Shown piece after piece: positions 50,601 to 63,830 of a stretch of DNA of 64,000 bases. Both the position numbers and the translations under genes were made by a program. The stretch covers positions 712,402 through 776,401 of the forward strand of contig JXTB01000124.1 of assembly GCA_002914805.1 (NCBI GenBank), read 5' to 3'. The notes under the pieces were generated by a model that saw nothing but the letters and a program-made list of their open reading frames with translations, made no database searches and was not told the DNA's origin. The stretch comes from Parasponia andersonii. Lineage: Eukaryota; Streptophyta; Magnoliopsida; Rosales; Cannabaceae. Every line of letters starts with the position of its first letter. The stretch's first letter is position 1.

Positions 50601-53600
50601 ATGCTTGGCTCACACCCTTACTCGGCGGTGGGCGCCGCCATCTCATCCTCCTCCTCCTCCTCACGGTTCCGCCACTTCGTGAAGCCACCTCTTTCGTCCC
50701 TACGGAAGAAGATCCCGTGGTGGCATCACATCCTCGACCCGGGATCGGAGCTGGTTGCCAAATGGAACCACGTGTTCCTCGTGGCATGCCTCATCGCCAT
50801 GTTCATTGACCCTCTCTACTTCTTCCTGCCCGTCATCGGGGGGCCCGCCTGCATGGAGATCGACCTCGGCCTCGGCATTCTCGTCACCTTCTTCCGCACC
50901 GTCGCCGACTCCTTCTACCTCCTCCACATCGCCATGAAGTTCCGCACCGCCTTCGTCGCCCCAAGTTCCCGCGTTTTCGGCCGCGGCGAGCTCGTCGCCG
51001 ACCCCTGGGCCATCGCCATCCGATACCTCAAGTCCGACTTCGTGATTGATCTGGCCGCCTCCTTGCCTCTCCCCCAGGTGAGAGGCATTTGTACATAATA
51101 TATATAGTACTTATACATGTTGAATAGAAAGGGAGGGTTTCATCTCAGTTTAAGTTATTGTGTCATGAGCTATAAGTACTGGTACTCAAATTTTAGATTT
51201 TTTTCCCCCTTTTTTTAGGTATATTTATTATTATTATATTATTATTATTTTCTTGGTGCAGATTGTGACATGGTTTGTGATTCCAGCAGTGAAAAATCCA
51301 ACAGCGGCTCATGCAAACCACACTCTTTCTCTAATTGTTCTTGTTCAATATGTTCCTCGATTTTTTCTCATGTTTCCTCTAACTCGAAGGATTGTTAAAA
51401 CAACCGGTGCTATAGCCAAGACCGCTTGGGCTGGAGCAGCATACAATCTCCTTCTCTACACTCTAGCTAGTCATGTAAGTATATAATGCTGTATAAATAT
51501 ATACACCCCAATCGGGCTAAAAACACGACTAATTAGTTGTCCAATTCTTATTAGTACTTATTATCAAGCTAATAATATTTCTGGTTGTAAGTAGTGTATT
51601 TGGCTCAATCGAACTACTTAATTTATTGTTGGTATTATTATTTTATGGAATTGTCAGTGCAGGTCGTTGGGGCCTCTTGGTATGTGTTGTCCATTCAAAG
51701 ACAGTACCAATGTTGGAAGCTGGAATGTGATAGGGAGATGAACTCTACACATTCTCCTTCGTGTGATCCTGCGTTTCTTGATTGTAGCAGTTTGAGCAAC
51801 CCGGCACGCCGGTTTTGGATGCAAGGAACTCATGTTCTTACTAGTTGTGATGCACTAAACGGTGACACAAACTTCGAGTTCGGAATGTTTGCCGATGCTT
51901 TTACGAGCGAAATCGCTTCTTCATATTTTGTGGAGAAGTATTTCTATTGTCTTTGGTGGGGTTTGAAAAGTTTAAGGTATGATCGATTTGGTTTTTGTTT
52001 GGTTTGGTTTGTCACACGTAGAGATTGATATGTTATTTTGTGCATGCACTCAAAGTCTGGAACTTAAGTAAATATTGTAATCAGATAAAATAATTGAAAC
52101 AAATAAAACAGACGTAAAGATAAAAATATAGACACGGACCAAAATGGAAAAGAACACACAATTCGTTACGAGAAAATTAGGTAATTAAGGTTGATCTTAC
52201 CTATGTCGTCTTTGACTTTCAAACTAATATCAAGTAACAAAAGGGATCACCAAATGGACTTATTAGTCACCTTTGTTTATTTCATAAGTACACTACATGT
52301 CCAAACAAGCACAAATCTTCAAAAGAATAACCCGAATTAGTTAAGGTTAAAATTCAAATTAATGGAAGGAGATTATGTAGTACTATACTACTTGATAGTA
52401 AGTATATATTGGTCTTCCTTAAAGAGATGAGCATTGGTTGGCGTCAAAGCATATTAGGAATAATAAATAGTCCATAATTGGTTCTTATTTTAATTGCCAT
52501 ATTTAATCCAGTTTAATTCGTCAATTGAACTTATTGGTTGGTGAAAACGTGATTTGCATATATTTTGGATTAGGCATCCCTATCATTGATATCAATATAT
52601 TCTTACATAATTGAGAAAAGATAAACAAATTATTGAGACGTTAATATTGGCGGACTTTGTGGGCCGATCTACATTCTGAAGAAAAACCACCGTGTTGGCC
52701 TGATTCATCTCACATTAGTATAAACTTGAGTGGCCCATTATATATAGTAAAGGTCGGGTTGGACCTCAATAATAGACCCATTGGCCCACTAATATTTTTA
52801 TAAGTCTACATTTAGTCATTTTATATATATTTTGAATATGTTTCTTAATTAAAATTTTAAATATTTTTATCTATATGCTTTTAATATTATTTATTTATTT
52901 ATTTATGTTTATTTTAAATTTATTCAAATTTTAAAAGAATATTAAGATCTATATTTTAGTCCATATAAGTACATATTTGATAATTTAAAACATAAAATAA
53001 TAATAAAATTATGCTCACATTTGGCTTACATAGATACGATTCACTTAGTCCCGCATAAAATATCGGTTAGATTTGTAGGCCATGCCTAGCCTCTTAATAA
53101 GAATATGGGCCGGTCATAACCAACCTACATTTTGGGTGTGCTCGGGTCTAGATTAAATACAAAATTTGGGTTTATCCGTGTGGACCAACTTGCCCGACCC
53201 ACTTTACATTTCTAGCATAATTCCAATAAACACAATGCTCAAGAGGCTAAGATAGAGAACTACAATAAAAATGGCATACAAATAATAAGATCTAATTTTT
53301 TTTTTAATAATCACATATGTAACACAAAATGTATTCAAAAAAATATTACACAAAATGTATTTAAAAAAATGTCGTCGTCATATTTATATGATTTAATTGG
53401 TTCTCTCGGGACATAATTGGTTAATTTTAGACCAAATATTATAATATTGCACATAATAATTGAAATCAAATATTATAAATAGAGAAAACAAAATCTATAA
53501 TAAAATCATACCTAGAGATGGTAATGAAAATTCATTAATACCAAATAGAGAATAATAATAAAAACATACCTAGAGAGGGCGATGAAAATCCACTAGTACC

Positions 53601-53829
53601 GAATAGACAAATGGAACCACTGTCAGTTGCACTCCCAGTCAGGACAACGTGGGCTATGTATATTGCAGCTTATTATATAGATTTATTTACCCTCTGGCCC
53701 ACCTTTGTCAATCCGATGTGGGACACAGGCAAAGTACAGTGACCACAACTATATAAACATTGAGTCACCACTGACAAGCAAGGTACTCTAGTCTATACAT
53801 CTTAACTTGGTACTAGATCTTTGACTTGA

Positions 53830-53863
<34 letters not shown>

Positions 53864-55858
53864 GCATGCAGTTCATATGGACAAAGCATTGTAGCAAGTT
53901 ATGCAATCAATGGTGAAATACTGTTTAGCATCCTAATTTGCTCCGCGGGTCTAGTTCTCTTCTCACATCTCATAGGTAATATGCAGGTACGTATATCATT
54001 TTGCACCGTCTTATATATTAAAACATGTATTAATTACATGATCCATTTCTATATATATATATATATATATATCCATCTTTTGCTTCTTAAAAAAATTCTC
54101 TTGGACCGTAACTCGAACATAAAAAGGAAGTTATATGATTCGTTTTAATTATTTAAACTCATAAACTTATAGAATAACGTGGCTATAATGTGCAAATTCA
54201 GAAACTAGTTTAACCCGTTAGGGAAACATTGCTGTTTACTTGTTTTGATTTGATTTTTGATTATGTGAGATTTGTGGGAACTTTTTTGAAGACGTACTTG
54301 CAATCAACAACGGCTAGACTAGAAGAATGGAGGGTGAGAAGGAGAGACACGGAGGAGTGGATGAGACACCGTCAACTCCCTCTAGAGTTACAAGAACGAG
54401 TTCGTCGTTTCGTTCAATACAAGTGGATTGCCACAAGAGGCGTCGACGAAGAATCCATTTTGCAAGATTTGCCTTTGGATCTCAGACGTCAAATCCAAAG
54501 GCATCTATGTCTTGCCCTTGTTCGTCGTGTAAGTCGTTAACTTTAAAAACGTCAAATTATTTGACAGTTCAGAAAAGGTCACCGTAAGAGCAAAGTTCTA
54601 CAAATAAATGTTCAAACAATAAAAATAAAATAAAGAGTAATGCTACACGTATTGATAAGTTATCTAGAAAAAATAACTTGACAAACATGACATATAACTA
54701 GTTAGTATTTGTTGAATGTTTTTTCTATTCGACTCATTAATTACCACTAATATTATCAGTCATTTTGTCAAGATAACTTGTCATCATGTTCAGTATTTTC
54801 CTAAAATAAATAAACAAAGTAGGCCAACTAATGAGAATTGGTTTATCACTTACCTATACGTCTACTTATTTCCAATATTAGTACACAATATGATCTTGTG
54901 TCTATTTTCTCTGTCTACCTAAAAATTTCTTACATATTAAATGAAAACATACACTTAAAAAAACTACGAGTTTGTACACAAATGGGACTCACTCTCTCTT
55001 AGCAAAGTCATATATTGTAGTTATCATTAATTGTTGTTTTCTCAGGTTCCATTCTTCGCACAAATGGACGACCAGCTCCTAGACGCCATATGCGAGCGTC
55101 TAGTCTCATCCTTAAACACAAAAGACACCTACATCGTCCGAGAGGGCGATCCGGTAAATGAGATGCTCTTCATCATCAGAGGCCACCTCGAGAGCTCCAC
55201 CACGGACGGCGGACGCTCGGGTTTCTTCAACTCAATAGCACTTCGGTCCGGCGACTTCTGTGGCGAGGAGCTCCTTACATGGGCCCTCATGCCCACCTCT
55301 AGGCTCAACTTCCCTAGCTCAACCAGAACCGTTCGGTCTTTGACCGAGGTCGAGGCTTTCGCACTCCGAGCCGAGGACCTAAAGTTCGTGGCCAGCCAGT
55401 TTAGGAGGCTGCATAGCAAGAGGCTGCAGCAGGCGTTCCGGTACTACTCCCACCAGTGGAGGACTTGGGGGGCTTGTTATATACAGGTGGCTTGGAGGAG
55501 GTGGTGGAAGAGGAAGATGGCATTGGATTTGGCTAGGCAAGAGGAGTTGTATTATAATTTTGGCTATGGTTTGGACCAAGGATATTGTGGTGATGATGAT
55601 CATGATATTGATGGTGGTGGTGACCATCGTTATCACGATGATGATCAGGGTTGTTCGACGGTGGATGATGCTTTGCGTGCACGTGATCATCAGCAGGTTA
55701 GGGCTACAGTTTTGGCTTCGAAGTTTGCTGCCAACACTAGAAGAGGGACTAATGTTGGGATCAAGGGAGGACCAGGGCTTGACACTGGTGCCACAAGCTT
55801 GAAAATGCCTAAGAAGCTGTTCAAGCCCGAGGATCCTGATTTTTCAGCAGATTTGTGA
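50601..55858 (+). CDS. CNGC18: Cyclic nucleotide-gated ion channel, group III (CNGC18-like)
   Basis: Six exons join in frame: 50601-51077, 51262-51474, 51663-51976, 53872-53986, 54292-54528, 55046-55858; 722 aa, all introns GT-AG. These plasma-membrane channels pass Ca2+ and other cations under cyclic nucleotide and calmodulin control. A Ser-rich N-terminus leads to ILDPGSELV..WNHVFLVACLIAMFIDPLYFF (S1). S2-S5 follow, then a pore loop with WWGLKSLSSYGQSI (about 327-340), S6 ending LIGNMQ, and a C-linker EEWRVRRRDTEEWMRHRQLP. The binding domain has GDPVNEMLFIIRG and the cassette GDFCGEELL (about 521-529). An IQ-type calmodulin site, IQVAWRRWWKRK, lies near 598. The C-terminal SKFAANTRRGTN and LFKPEDPDFS match CNGC18, needed for pollen-tube growth in Arabidopsis; CNGC16 is the close alternative. 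An Asp/His-rich stretch (about 632-652) is unusual. Start choice: first in-frame ATG. Confidence 0.93.
52650..53215. mobile_element. Possible hAT-like non-autonomous element in CNGC intron 3
   Basis: The left part has GGGCCGATCTACATT, GGCCCATTA and GGTCGGGTTGGACC. The right part, read backwards, has GTCGGGCAAGTTGGTCCACA, GGGTCTAGATT-type and GGTTATGACCGGCCC words. This GC-flanked, AT-cored layout is common in hAT MITEs. Ends and target duplication could not be placed. Confidence 0.35.
53507..53620. repeat. Tandem duplication, 58-bp spacing
   Basis: CATACCTAGAGATGGTAATG (53507) and CATACCTAGAGAGGGCGATG (53565) begin two diverged copies that also share GAAAATYCAYTARTACC and AATAGA. Confidence 0.75.
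53832..53860. repeat. (TA)n microsatellite next to the CNGC exon 4 acceptor
   Basis: A TA tract of about 29 bp ending about 11 bp before the ATGCAG acceptor. Confidence 0.9.
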
Positions 55859-55959
55859 TTATGTATATTAAGTTGCTAAGAAGCCTTGATTAGTATGATC
55901 CTCACATAATTAAGTTGCATTAAACATCAATAATTCATCCTAAAAAAGACATCAACATT
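55859..55959 (+). other. 3' flank of the CNGC gene
   Basis: AT-rich, presumably the 3' UTR. A clear poly(A) signal was not assigned. Confidence 0.4.
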
Positions 55960-58620
55960 TCATTTAAAACCACGGTAGATATCACGACCGGAAATCCAAG
56001 GCCGGAAATCCAAGGCCGTGACTTTTAGTAATTTTATGTTGTTAGTAATTTTATGTTGAAACAGTAATAAATAATGATTTTCCAAAATTCCAGAAAATTT
56101 AGTATTTAGAATTTTTAGATTTAGTCCTCAAAAGTAACCAAATTTCATATTCAAGAAACATTAATTTTAGTATTAATTTTCTAAGGAAATCCTTCATTTA
56201 AGGTTTTGGTTAAAATCTAATTAATTAGTTTAGAAACATTTATAAATTTATAAATTATAGAAAAATGAGTCTAATTAAACCTTAAGTCCAATATTCAAAT
56301 AATTTACATAAAATCATTTGTATTTCTAAGTACTCAATTTAATAGCAAAATTTATCTTCACACATCTACTTAATAAATACACCACAATTGGCTAAATATA
56401 TTTGACATAAAAAGGAAAGGATGGTATAGAATAGGAATCAACCAATAAAGATGTAGGAAACGATACACATATGCCAAAACCAAGACAATTTCCCCAAAAT
56501 AAATCAACACCTGAAAGTAGGAGTAAATAAGGGAGGGGGTGAACACGTGAATGCTCAGTAGAGAATCGATTTCAAATTTTTATATATAAGAAAATATACT
56601 CACGTTGAAGGTCATGTATGGTTAGTATTCCATTCAAAACAGTTTACAAAACTCAAGTCGAAATCATAGTCCAACAGTTCAAACATTCCAAACCATTGTA
56701 AAACATCTATCAAAACGAGGACATATCTATTTAAGCTAATATATAATCATGAATGCAACCATAATATTCGAAGTGTCCTAGTGGATCACTCGTAAGTTCG
56801 AGCCACTTAAAGAGGCGCTGTAAATCCGATCACCCTATGTGGACATCGTAAGTCCAACGGCTGCGTAAGTATGTAAGTGTATGCAAATGCTATATGAATG
56901 ACAGAATAAGAATATGTACCATTTCCACAAAATCTCAAAATAACCATGCAATATTCTTTAATCAAATCACTTTTAGTCCTCAAAACTAAGTTCTCAAACC
57001 ATTTTTGATTTTCTAAAAATTTCAGCATTACAACAACCATTTTTAATCAAAACCCAAAAATCTAATTTCCTATAAAAAACAATCCAAAACAGTATATATG
57101 ATACGCCAACTAGTATGACATGCCTTCCAGGCAGTTTGTATCTTAAATCAGATTAAAAATAGATATAAATACAATTTTTATAAATTATTTCGCGAAATTT
57201 TATATTTATTAAAAATATGTAAAATTCATAAATTAAATTAATTTTTGAATCAAGTAATCGAATCTCTACCTCAATCGAGTGTCAAAATAGTGTTATGGGG
57301 CTATGGGAAAAGTTTGGTGTCATTTGGAGGGTCGGACGTCGTTTTCGAACCTATTGATCGATAGGTTTGAAAATTCTATTTTTTAATCGGAGCTTCAAAT
57401 CATGAAACAGACTTCACCATTGAATTCTGAGCACTCAAAAATAATATATTAGACATATACCTTATCGAAAATAGGTCCCGGTGCGAGACCGGCTGTGGCA
57501 CGCAAAACAGTGTAATTTTTGTGCTACAAAATTTCAATTTTTGTTCCACAACGAAACATAGTGGTATTTTATATCAAAATTTATGTCTCATCCTCACTGA
57601 GTCCAAACTTGAAGTCAGAACTCATTTTCGAGCTCCTTAGCTTTAGTTACACAAAAAAAAATATGAGAATTACATAAATACCACTTTTGGAAATAATTCA
57701 AAAAAATTATCCACTTTTTCCAAAGTATGTAGAGAAATATCATTTTTGCTGATTATTCATAGAAATATCATTTTTTAAAAGTATTTCAGAAAATATCATT
57801 ATCATAAAATTATTTAAGAAAGTATCACTTTTGAAAATATTTGAAAAAGTGTCAAATTCACTAATTATTTGTTAAAAATGCCATTTTTGCGATAATAATT
57901 CGGAAAGTAACAGTTTTCTAATCTTAGTCCAAGGCCCAAATCTGAATAGTTACATACTCTAGTCTAATACTATTTAGTTTTGCAGAAATATCAATTTTTG
58001 TCCCGAATTAGAAAACTATCACATTCTTCAATTTAATATTTCTTTCAAACCAGATTTTAATTCAATACAACACCACTATGTTTATTCATGATTCAACCTC
58101 CTCTATCAACTTATATAACTTTTATGACCATAAAAATAATTTCACAAAAATAATTATAAAAAAATGACACAAACCAATTACAAAAATGATGCAGGATATG
58201 AAATACTTACCGGCAGCGAATGAGGACATGAGAAAGGTCTTGAATGGAAGATCGTGATAAGAAGAGTCAAAAGAGACCAATGGCAACCCTCTAGGTGGCC
58301 GGACGGTGGCACGGTTGTGCCGGAATCTTTCTTGGTCGTTTTTATTTTGTGATCATTTGGCCTAATTTGACCACCAATAACTCTGTATTCCGACAACCAA
58401 CCAAGTAGGAGGAGGTTAGATTATGAAGGTGGCGAGACTCATGATAAACATTTCCTTGTAGTTATGCACGAAGAGAAGAGAGAAATTGGTAGTTTGGCCA
58501 TGGCTGAAGGAAGAAAATAAAAAGAAAAACTAGAGAGAGAAAGAAGGAGTCGGGTGAGAAAGAGAAGGAATGTAGCATTTAAAGACAAAAATGGGTCCCA
58601 CCACTTATATAAAATATTGA
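55960..58620 (-). mobile_element. Putative LTR-like retroelement tract, minus strand
   Basis: Read on the minus strand it runs from a CT/GA-rich leader-like part (58500-58570, CTTTCTCTCTCTAG) and a CCGGCCACC-rich block (58200-58320) through a long AT-rich body. Next comes CACGTGTTCACCCCCTCCC with CTCCTACTTTCAGGTGTTGA near 56530. It ends with CACGGCCTTGGATTTCCGG, CGTGATATC near 55980. The order resembles the plus-strand tract at 2590-4900. A short tandem word, GGAAATCCAAGGCC, occurs twice at 55990-56020. No protein domain or target duplication was found. Confidence 0.38.
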
Positions 58621-59847
58621 TAATTTTTTTTTTTTGCTAAAATTTACTAGAGTGTACTTGAAAAATTTAGGTTTTTTTTACATAAGATCTCAAGTCCTTG
58701 ACAAAAAGAATAGCATGTGATGGCTACATCCAATTGGCATGGCTATTTAGGTTTTATAAGTTTAATTTACTACATATAGTCTTGTTGGCCATGGCTGATT
58801 TTTTTCTTTCAAAGTATAGCTTTGTCTTCTGAATATTATTTCTAAATATATGTCTTCGGGGTGAATGATTAAGGTAGCTATAGTCCTGTCGTGCCATATA
58901 GTTAGGTACTCTTATTGTCATTCGTATTAGTATAGGGGCCGTTTGGTATGAGATAATTTTTAGGTGGAAATAGATATTTTAATGCATTCTCATGTTTGGT
59001 ATCATTCTAACACCCAGTAAAGTAATCATATCGGGAATCAACTCCTCTCAAGTGGGGGTCGTTTTAAAGTTATCAAAACATATGAATTTTAAATGACCAC
59101 TCGTCTAAAACTCATCCTAAAAAATGAAACAAAAAAAAAATACAACATCCTAGGAATCATAGTAAATTATTTTATTTTATACTAACAAATTTTATTATTT
59201 CATAAGCAATTTAATTTTTTTTATTTTAATTTAAGTATATTCTTATACGCAACCAAATACAGTTATCTAACATCCTAAGAATCATATATGTTATACTACT
59301 AGTCTTTCCTTCACGCATCCCATGTACTCTCATAATTTTTCTTTATAGAAATCTCTATAATTAATCTTTTTTTTATAAAAAAAAATTGTTCTCAAATTGT
59401 TGTCTTTTCTTTTCTTTCTTTCTTTCTTTTTTTTTTTTTTTCAAATGTGAGATGAAGTTAATCAAACAAATTCTAATCTTAAAATATGAGATAGAATCAA
59501 TTTGTATGATTTTTGCCCACAAATATCAATTAGAATTATCTCCATCAACTTTGAGATACTACTTCCCTTAAAAAAAAAATTAGAGACACTAGTTACGGAA
59601 AAAAGTTTGGAGAAAATATGTGTGATCATTGATGATGAGAATAAGGTATTTCCAAATTATCTCTTTCTTCCATTTGCTTTCATCCTTATTTGATCAATAT
59701 TTTTTTTTAAATTCTGTTGACTTTAATTAGGGAAGAATTATTGAGAGATAATTCTCAATTTACTATAGGAAAAATGATGATAAACCAAAATCAAGTGGTG
59801 TTGAGACTGATTTTGCAAACTTCACATATACAATACAATGAACTAAG
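58621..59847. other. AT-rich intergenic sequence
   Basis: No gene seen. It contains GGGGCCGTTTGGTATGAGAT near 58935, a word frequent at ends of dispersed repeats, and T-rich and CTTT-repeat stretches near 59400-59440. Confidence 0.45.
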
Positions 59848-60333
59848 TGTTAGGAATGAATATGGGATTACAATTACCAAAACAGATGCTAGAACAATTA
59901 TGCAAAATTAATAGATAGAGATTCATTGAGTATACCTGAGTTCATGATAGATAATTATAGTCTGGACTATGAACCGAAGGCAGAAGCGATAGAAACTAAC
60001 TATAATTGTCTGAGTGTTTGGTCTTCTATACAACATAATCTCTAAAACACTCATATAGAACTCTCTGTAACTGATAGCAGGCTATAGAGAGAATGAGCAC
60101 ACGTGAAAAGGTGGTGGAGACTATAACTCTAATATTCTTTTTATATAGTCCCTTGTTGGGTATCCATCACATCCAATTAGGTGACTAATATGGTATCCAC
60201 ATTAGTATTCATACCCAGTTGGATATCCTGACTCAGCCTTATTAAATCGCTTATTGGGTCTACTAAAGAATAATATAGCCAAATACAATTGTTAAAATAT
60301 GTGGCCTAGTATAGGAAATAAAATTTTCTAACA
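59848..60333 (-). repeat. 3' LTR of the minus-strand copia element
   Basis: 486 bp; on the minus strand it starts TGTTAGAAAATTTTATTTCC and ends CATTCCTAACA, with the TG...CA ends of an LTR. The purine tract CCCAAGTGGGAGAT directly precedes it. Confidence 0.88.
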
Positions 60334-60986
60334 ATCTCCCACTTGGGTCGCATATGAATCAAATACAATTGTATTGCAAAACTAAAGTATGACCATGAAT
60401 ATACCATATTATTTTTGAATATCCCTGAAGTTGCAATCTCGTCCATTAGACAAATCAACACAAATCAAAAAGCTCATCATTGCACTTATTTGAATGGCAA
60501 CTAGAACCCTCAAGGATCATTGTACTAATACACCTGAATGACACAGATCGAGAATGGAATGTGACATAGAAATTATATGCAATGTGATTTACTATACCTA
60601 TTTCTAACTGGTCCATCCGAAACTTTATTGAGATCGACTTTAATCTTTCCCCTTTAGTGCATTACCTCAACTTTATTGTTAACTACAATGGGAAAGTAAG
60701 AAAATATGAAATGTATCATATAAGATATAATGAATTGAGTCTATAAGAAAATCCATCAATAACCAAAATACTACAGTATACAAATATAAATAAGTGTCGC
60801 ACAATAAGCATTTGAACCAAATTATAAACTCCCATTAAAATTGCACACCATTTAAAAATATAACACCCATACGAGTAGCGTGCTCGTGAAAGACTTTAGG
60901 TAGTAAACCTTTGGTAAGCGGATCTGTTATCATAGAATTTGTACTGTTATGCTTAATTGATACGAAACGATTTTGAACTCTCTCTT

Positions 60987-61226
60987 TCATAGTTGGAACT
61001 TAATATCAATGTGTTTTGACTTCAATGAGCTCCTGTTGCTGTTGGAATATAAGACTGCAAAGTTATTATCACAATAAAGTTTCAATGACTTCTCAATACT
61101 ATTTACTACATGCATCCTCGTGACAAAGTTTTGGAGCCATATCCCATGATTAGATGCCCATAACAAGCTATGAATTCTACCTCTATAGTTAAAGTAGCTA
61201 TAAGTGTCTACCTGGCACTCTTCCAA
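60987..61226 (-). pseudogene. RNase H domain remnant of the copia element
   Basis: A 79-codon frame carries spaced remnants of the copia RNase H (ECQVDTYS, LLWASNHGIWLQNFV, LYCDNNFAVL, KHIDIKF). The usual first acidic stretch is altered and neighbouring sequence is out of frame. Confidence 0.75.
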
Positions 61227-61699
61227 GAAATAGAACCTCTAGCTAAAAGAAAGATATAGCTCGATGTGGATCTTTTACTATCCAGATATCCCGCAAAATT
61301 AGAGTCAGAATACCCAATGATCTCCAAAATATCTGATCTCTGATAAGTAAGCATGTATTCCTTTGTTCTTTATAAATGCCTCATAACCCTTTTTATTGAC
61401 TTCTAATGATCTACTCCAAGGTTACTCGTATATCTACCTAATATGCCAACTATGAACATAAGGTTTGGATGTGTACATACCTAAGCATACATCAGATTCC
61501 TTATAGTCAAAGTATGAGGAAACTATTGCATGACTTTTTTATCAACATCATTCTTGGGGCTTTGGCTGAGGCTAAATTTATTTCTCTTAGATATTGGAGT
61601 GTCCATTGCTGTACATTTATCTATACCAAATTTACTGAGCACTCTCTCGATATAGCTCTTTTGTAATAACCTAAGGATATCCTGAGAGCTATCTCAGTG

Positions 61700-62350
61700 T
61701 ATCTGTATACCTAATACAAAAAGATGACTCCAAAATCTTTCATTTCGAAATTCTTCGTAAGAAATCTCTTGGTGTCATGATGTAAGCATATATCACTATT
61801 TATCAGTAGTATGTCATCAATATAAAGTACTAGAAAGATAAACTTGTTCCCACTAAACTTATAGTATACACAATCATCAACAGGATTCACCTCAAAACCA
61901 AACAAGAGAATTATCTCATAAAATTTGTGATATCATTAACGAGAAGCTTAATTGAGACCATAAGTGGACTTCTAGAGTTTGCAAGCCTAGACTTTAGATC
62001 TCTTAATACAAAGTTTTTGGTTGCACTATATATATTATTTTATCAATGTTTCCATCGAGTAATGCTATCTTAACGTCCATCCGATGAAGATCAAGGACAT
62101 AATGAGCCATAAGTACCATAATAACTCTAAAGGAGTCTTTTGAGTGAAGTCTTTAGCGATAAGACGTGCCTTATATCTCTTAACATTACCTTTCGAATCC
62201 TCGTTTGATCTTAAATATCTATTTGCAACTATTAGGCTTCGAACCTTTAGGCAGTTTGACGAGATCCTAAACGCCATTGTCTCTCATAGACTTTATTTCC
62301 TTATTCATGACATTGATCCACTTTTGAGATTTGGAACTTTGTTTAACTTG
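61700..62350 (-). pseudogene. Reverse transcriptase remnant of the copia element
   Basis: Frames at 61711-61905 and 62065-62277 hold RT pieces: FGFEVNPVDDCVYYK, LVLYIDDILLINSD with the catalytic YIDD, and KGNVKRYKARLIAKDFTQK upstream. Stops and frame breaks separate them. Confidence 0.85.
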
Positions 62351-62999
62351 TGTGAAGTTGATTAGATCATCTTTCACTATCCTAATGTCAAACTTATATT
62401 CCTAGAGATATACGATATAATTATCCGGAATCGCCTACTCCTTTCTCTAGTGAGCCTCCTTAAAGGCATTAGTTATTGAGGTTGTTGAGTTTGCTTTATA
62501 GGAGCATTTACCTCAACTGCGACATGAACCTTTTGAACATTGTCTTAAACTGGAGCAATTGCGTCTTGAACAATGATTTTATCGGGAATAGGATCCTGAG
62601 TGTCCTAATTATTATCAATAGCAACCATAGGAAGAGGAACGAATTCTTCTTCAAAAACAATGTCCCTAACCTTATCTTTCCTCTCAAACTCAATATCCTC
62701 AATAAATTTAGCACTTCTTGTCTCAAAGAAAGACTTTGTTGTGGGATTATAAAACTTAGTTCTTTTAACATACCTTACAAAATAGCAGCTTACAGTTTTT
62801 GAGTCTAGTTTCTTTTTATTTGACCTATAAGGCCTTGCTTCTGCTAGACAACCCTAAATATATAAATAAATTATATTGGGCTTCCGTCCAGTCTAGAGTT
62901 CATAAAGGATTTTTGCTACTACTTTGCTCAGTACTTTATTAAGGATATATCCTACAATTTTGAATGTATCTCCCCGTAATGATTCTAGAAAAGTGGAAT

Positions 63000-63830
63000 A
63001 ACTAATCATACTCTTTACCATATCCTTTAATGTCCTATTGTGTCATTCAACGATACCATTCATGCTAGGTATCCCAGGCATAGTGTATTGTGAGACAATG
63101 CCATACTCTTACAAATACTTAGCAAAAAGCCCTGGACATTGCTCACCTGATCCGTCATACCAACCGTAGAACTCACCGTCACGATCAGATTTGATAGCCT
63201 TAATTGTCTTATCAAGCTGATTTTCAACCTCAGCTTTATAAGTCTTAAATATGTCCAGTGATTGTAACTTCTCATAAATTAAGTATATGTATCCATAGCG
63301 AGAATAATTGTTTATGAATGTGATAAAGTACTGTTGTCTATTCCAAGAAACTATAGGGAATGGACCACAGATATTCGTATATATCAGTTCTAAGACTCTA
63401 GAGCCCCTATTGGCATCTAATTTCCTAATGTTTGTCTGTTTCGTTATTTAGAAATCTGTCCTAAGCACCTGTGCTATACTATCGATGAGTCCTCATTAGT
63501 TAATTTTTGTTTTGTGCCTCTTGAATTAACATGCAAAGTTTCATTAATAGAGGGTTTGATATTTAATATATAAAGATTGTCAATAAAAAAACTAGTATCA
63601 ATAACAATTGAATTACGCATAAGACTAAATAAATTATTTCCGAAATAAGAAAACTAGTATCAACAACAATTGAATTACGCATAAGATTAAATAAATTATT
63701 TCTGAAAGAACAAGTAAATCTAGATTTATCCAATATGGAAATAGAGACCAAATTTTTCCTTAAAGACGGTACCATAAAACTCTCATATAAATCTAAATAT
63801 TTCCCAGAATTCAAAAAAACCTAAAATGCC
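63000..63830 (-). pseudogene. Integrase and GAG-pre-integrase remnants of the copia element
   Basis: 63563-63830 shows the GAG-pre-integrase pattern (FMVPSLRKNLVSISILDKSRF). Downstream, 63000-63370 shows the integrase core, with ICGPFPI, YFITFINNYSRYGYIY and IKSDRDGEF, then a frame break and a YTMPGIPSMNGIVE-like stretch in which an in-frame stop occurs. Confidence 0.8.

Larger units (their letters stand above)
51977..53871 (+). other. Intron 3 of the CNGC gene, swollen by repeats
   Basis: At 1.9 kb it is far longer than the gene's other introns (roughly 185-520 bp). It contains a hAT-like, GGGCC-rich stretch (about 52650-53215), a 58-bp duplication (53507-53620) and a (TA)n tract (53832-53860) next to the acceptor. 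It also has CAATCCGATGTGGGACACAG near 53710. No gene is seen in it. Confidence 0.7.

Noticed and set aside
55379..55690. 103-codon minus-strand frame opposite CNGC exon 6
   Set aside because: Shadow of the coding strand; Ile/Thr-rich part mirrors the Asp/His codons.
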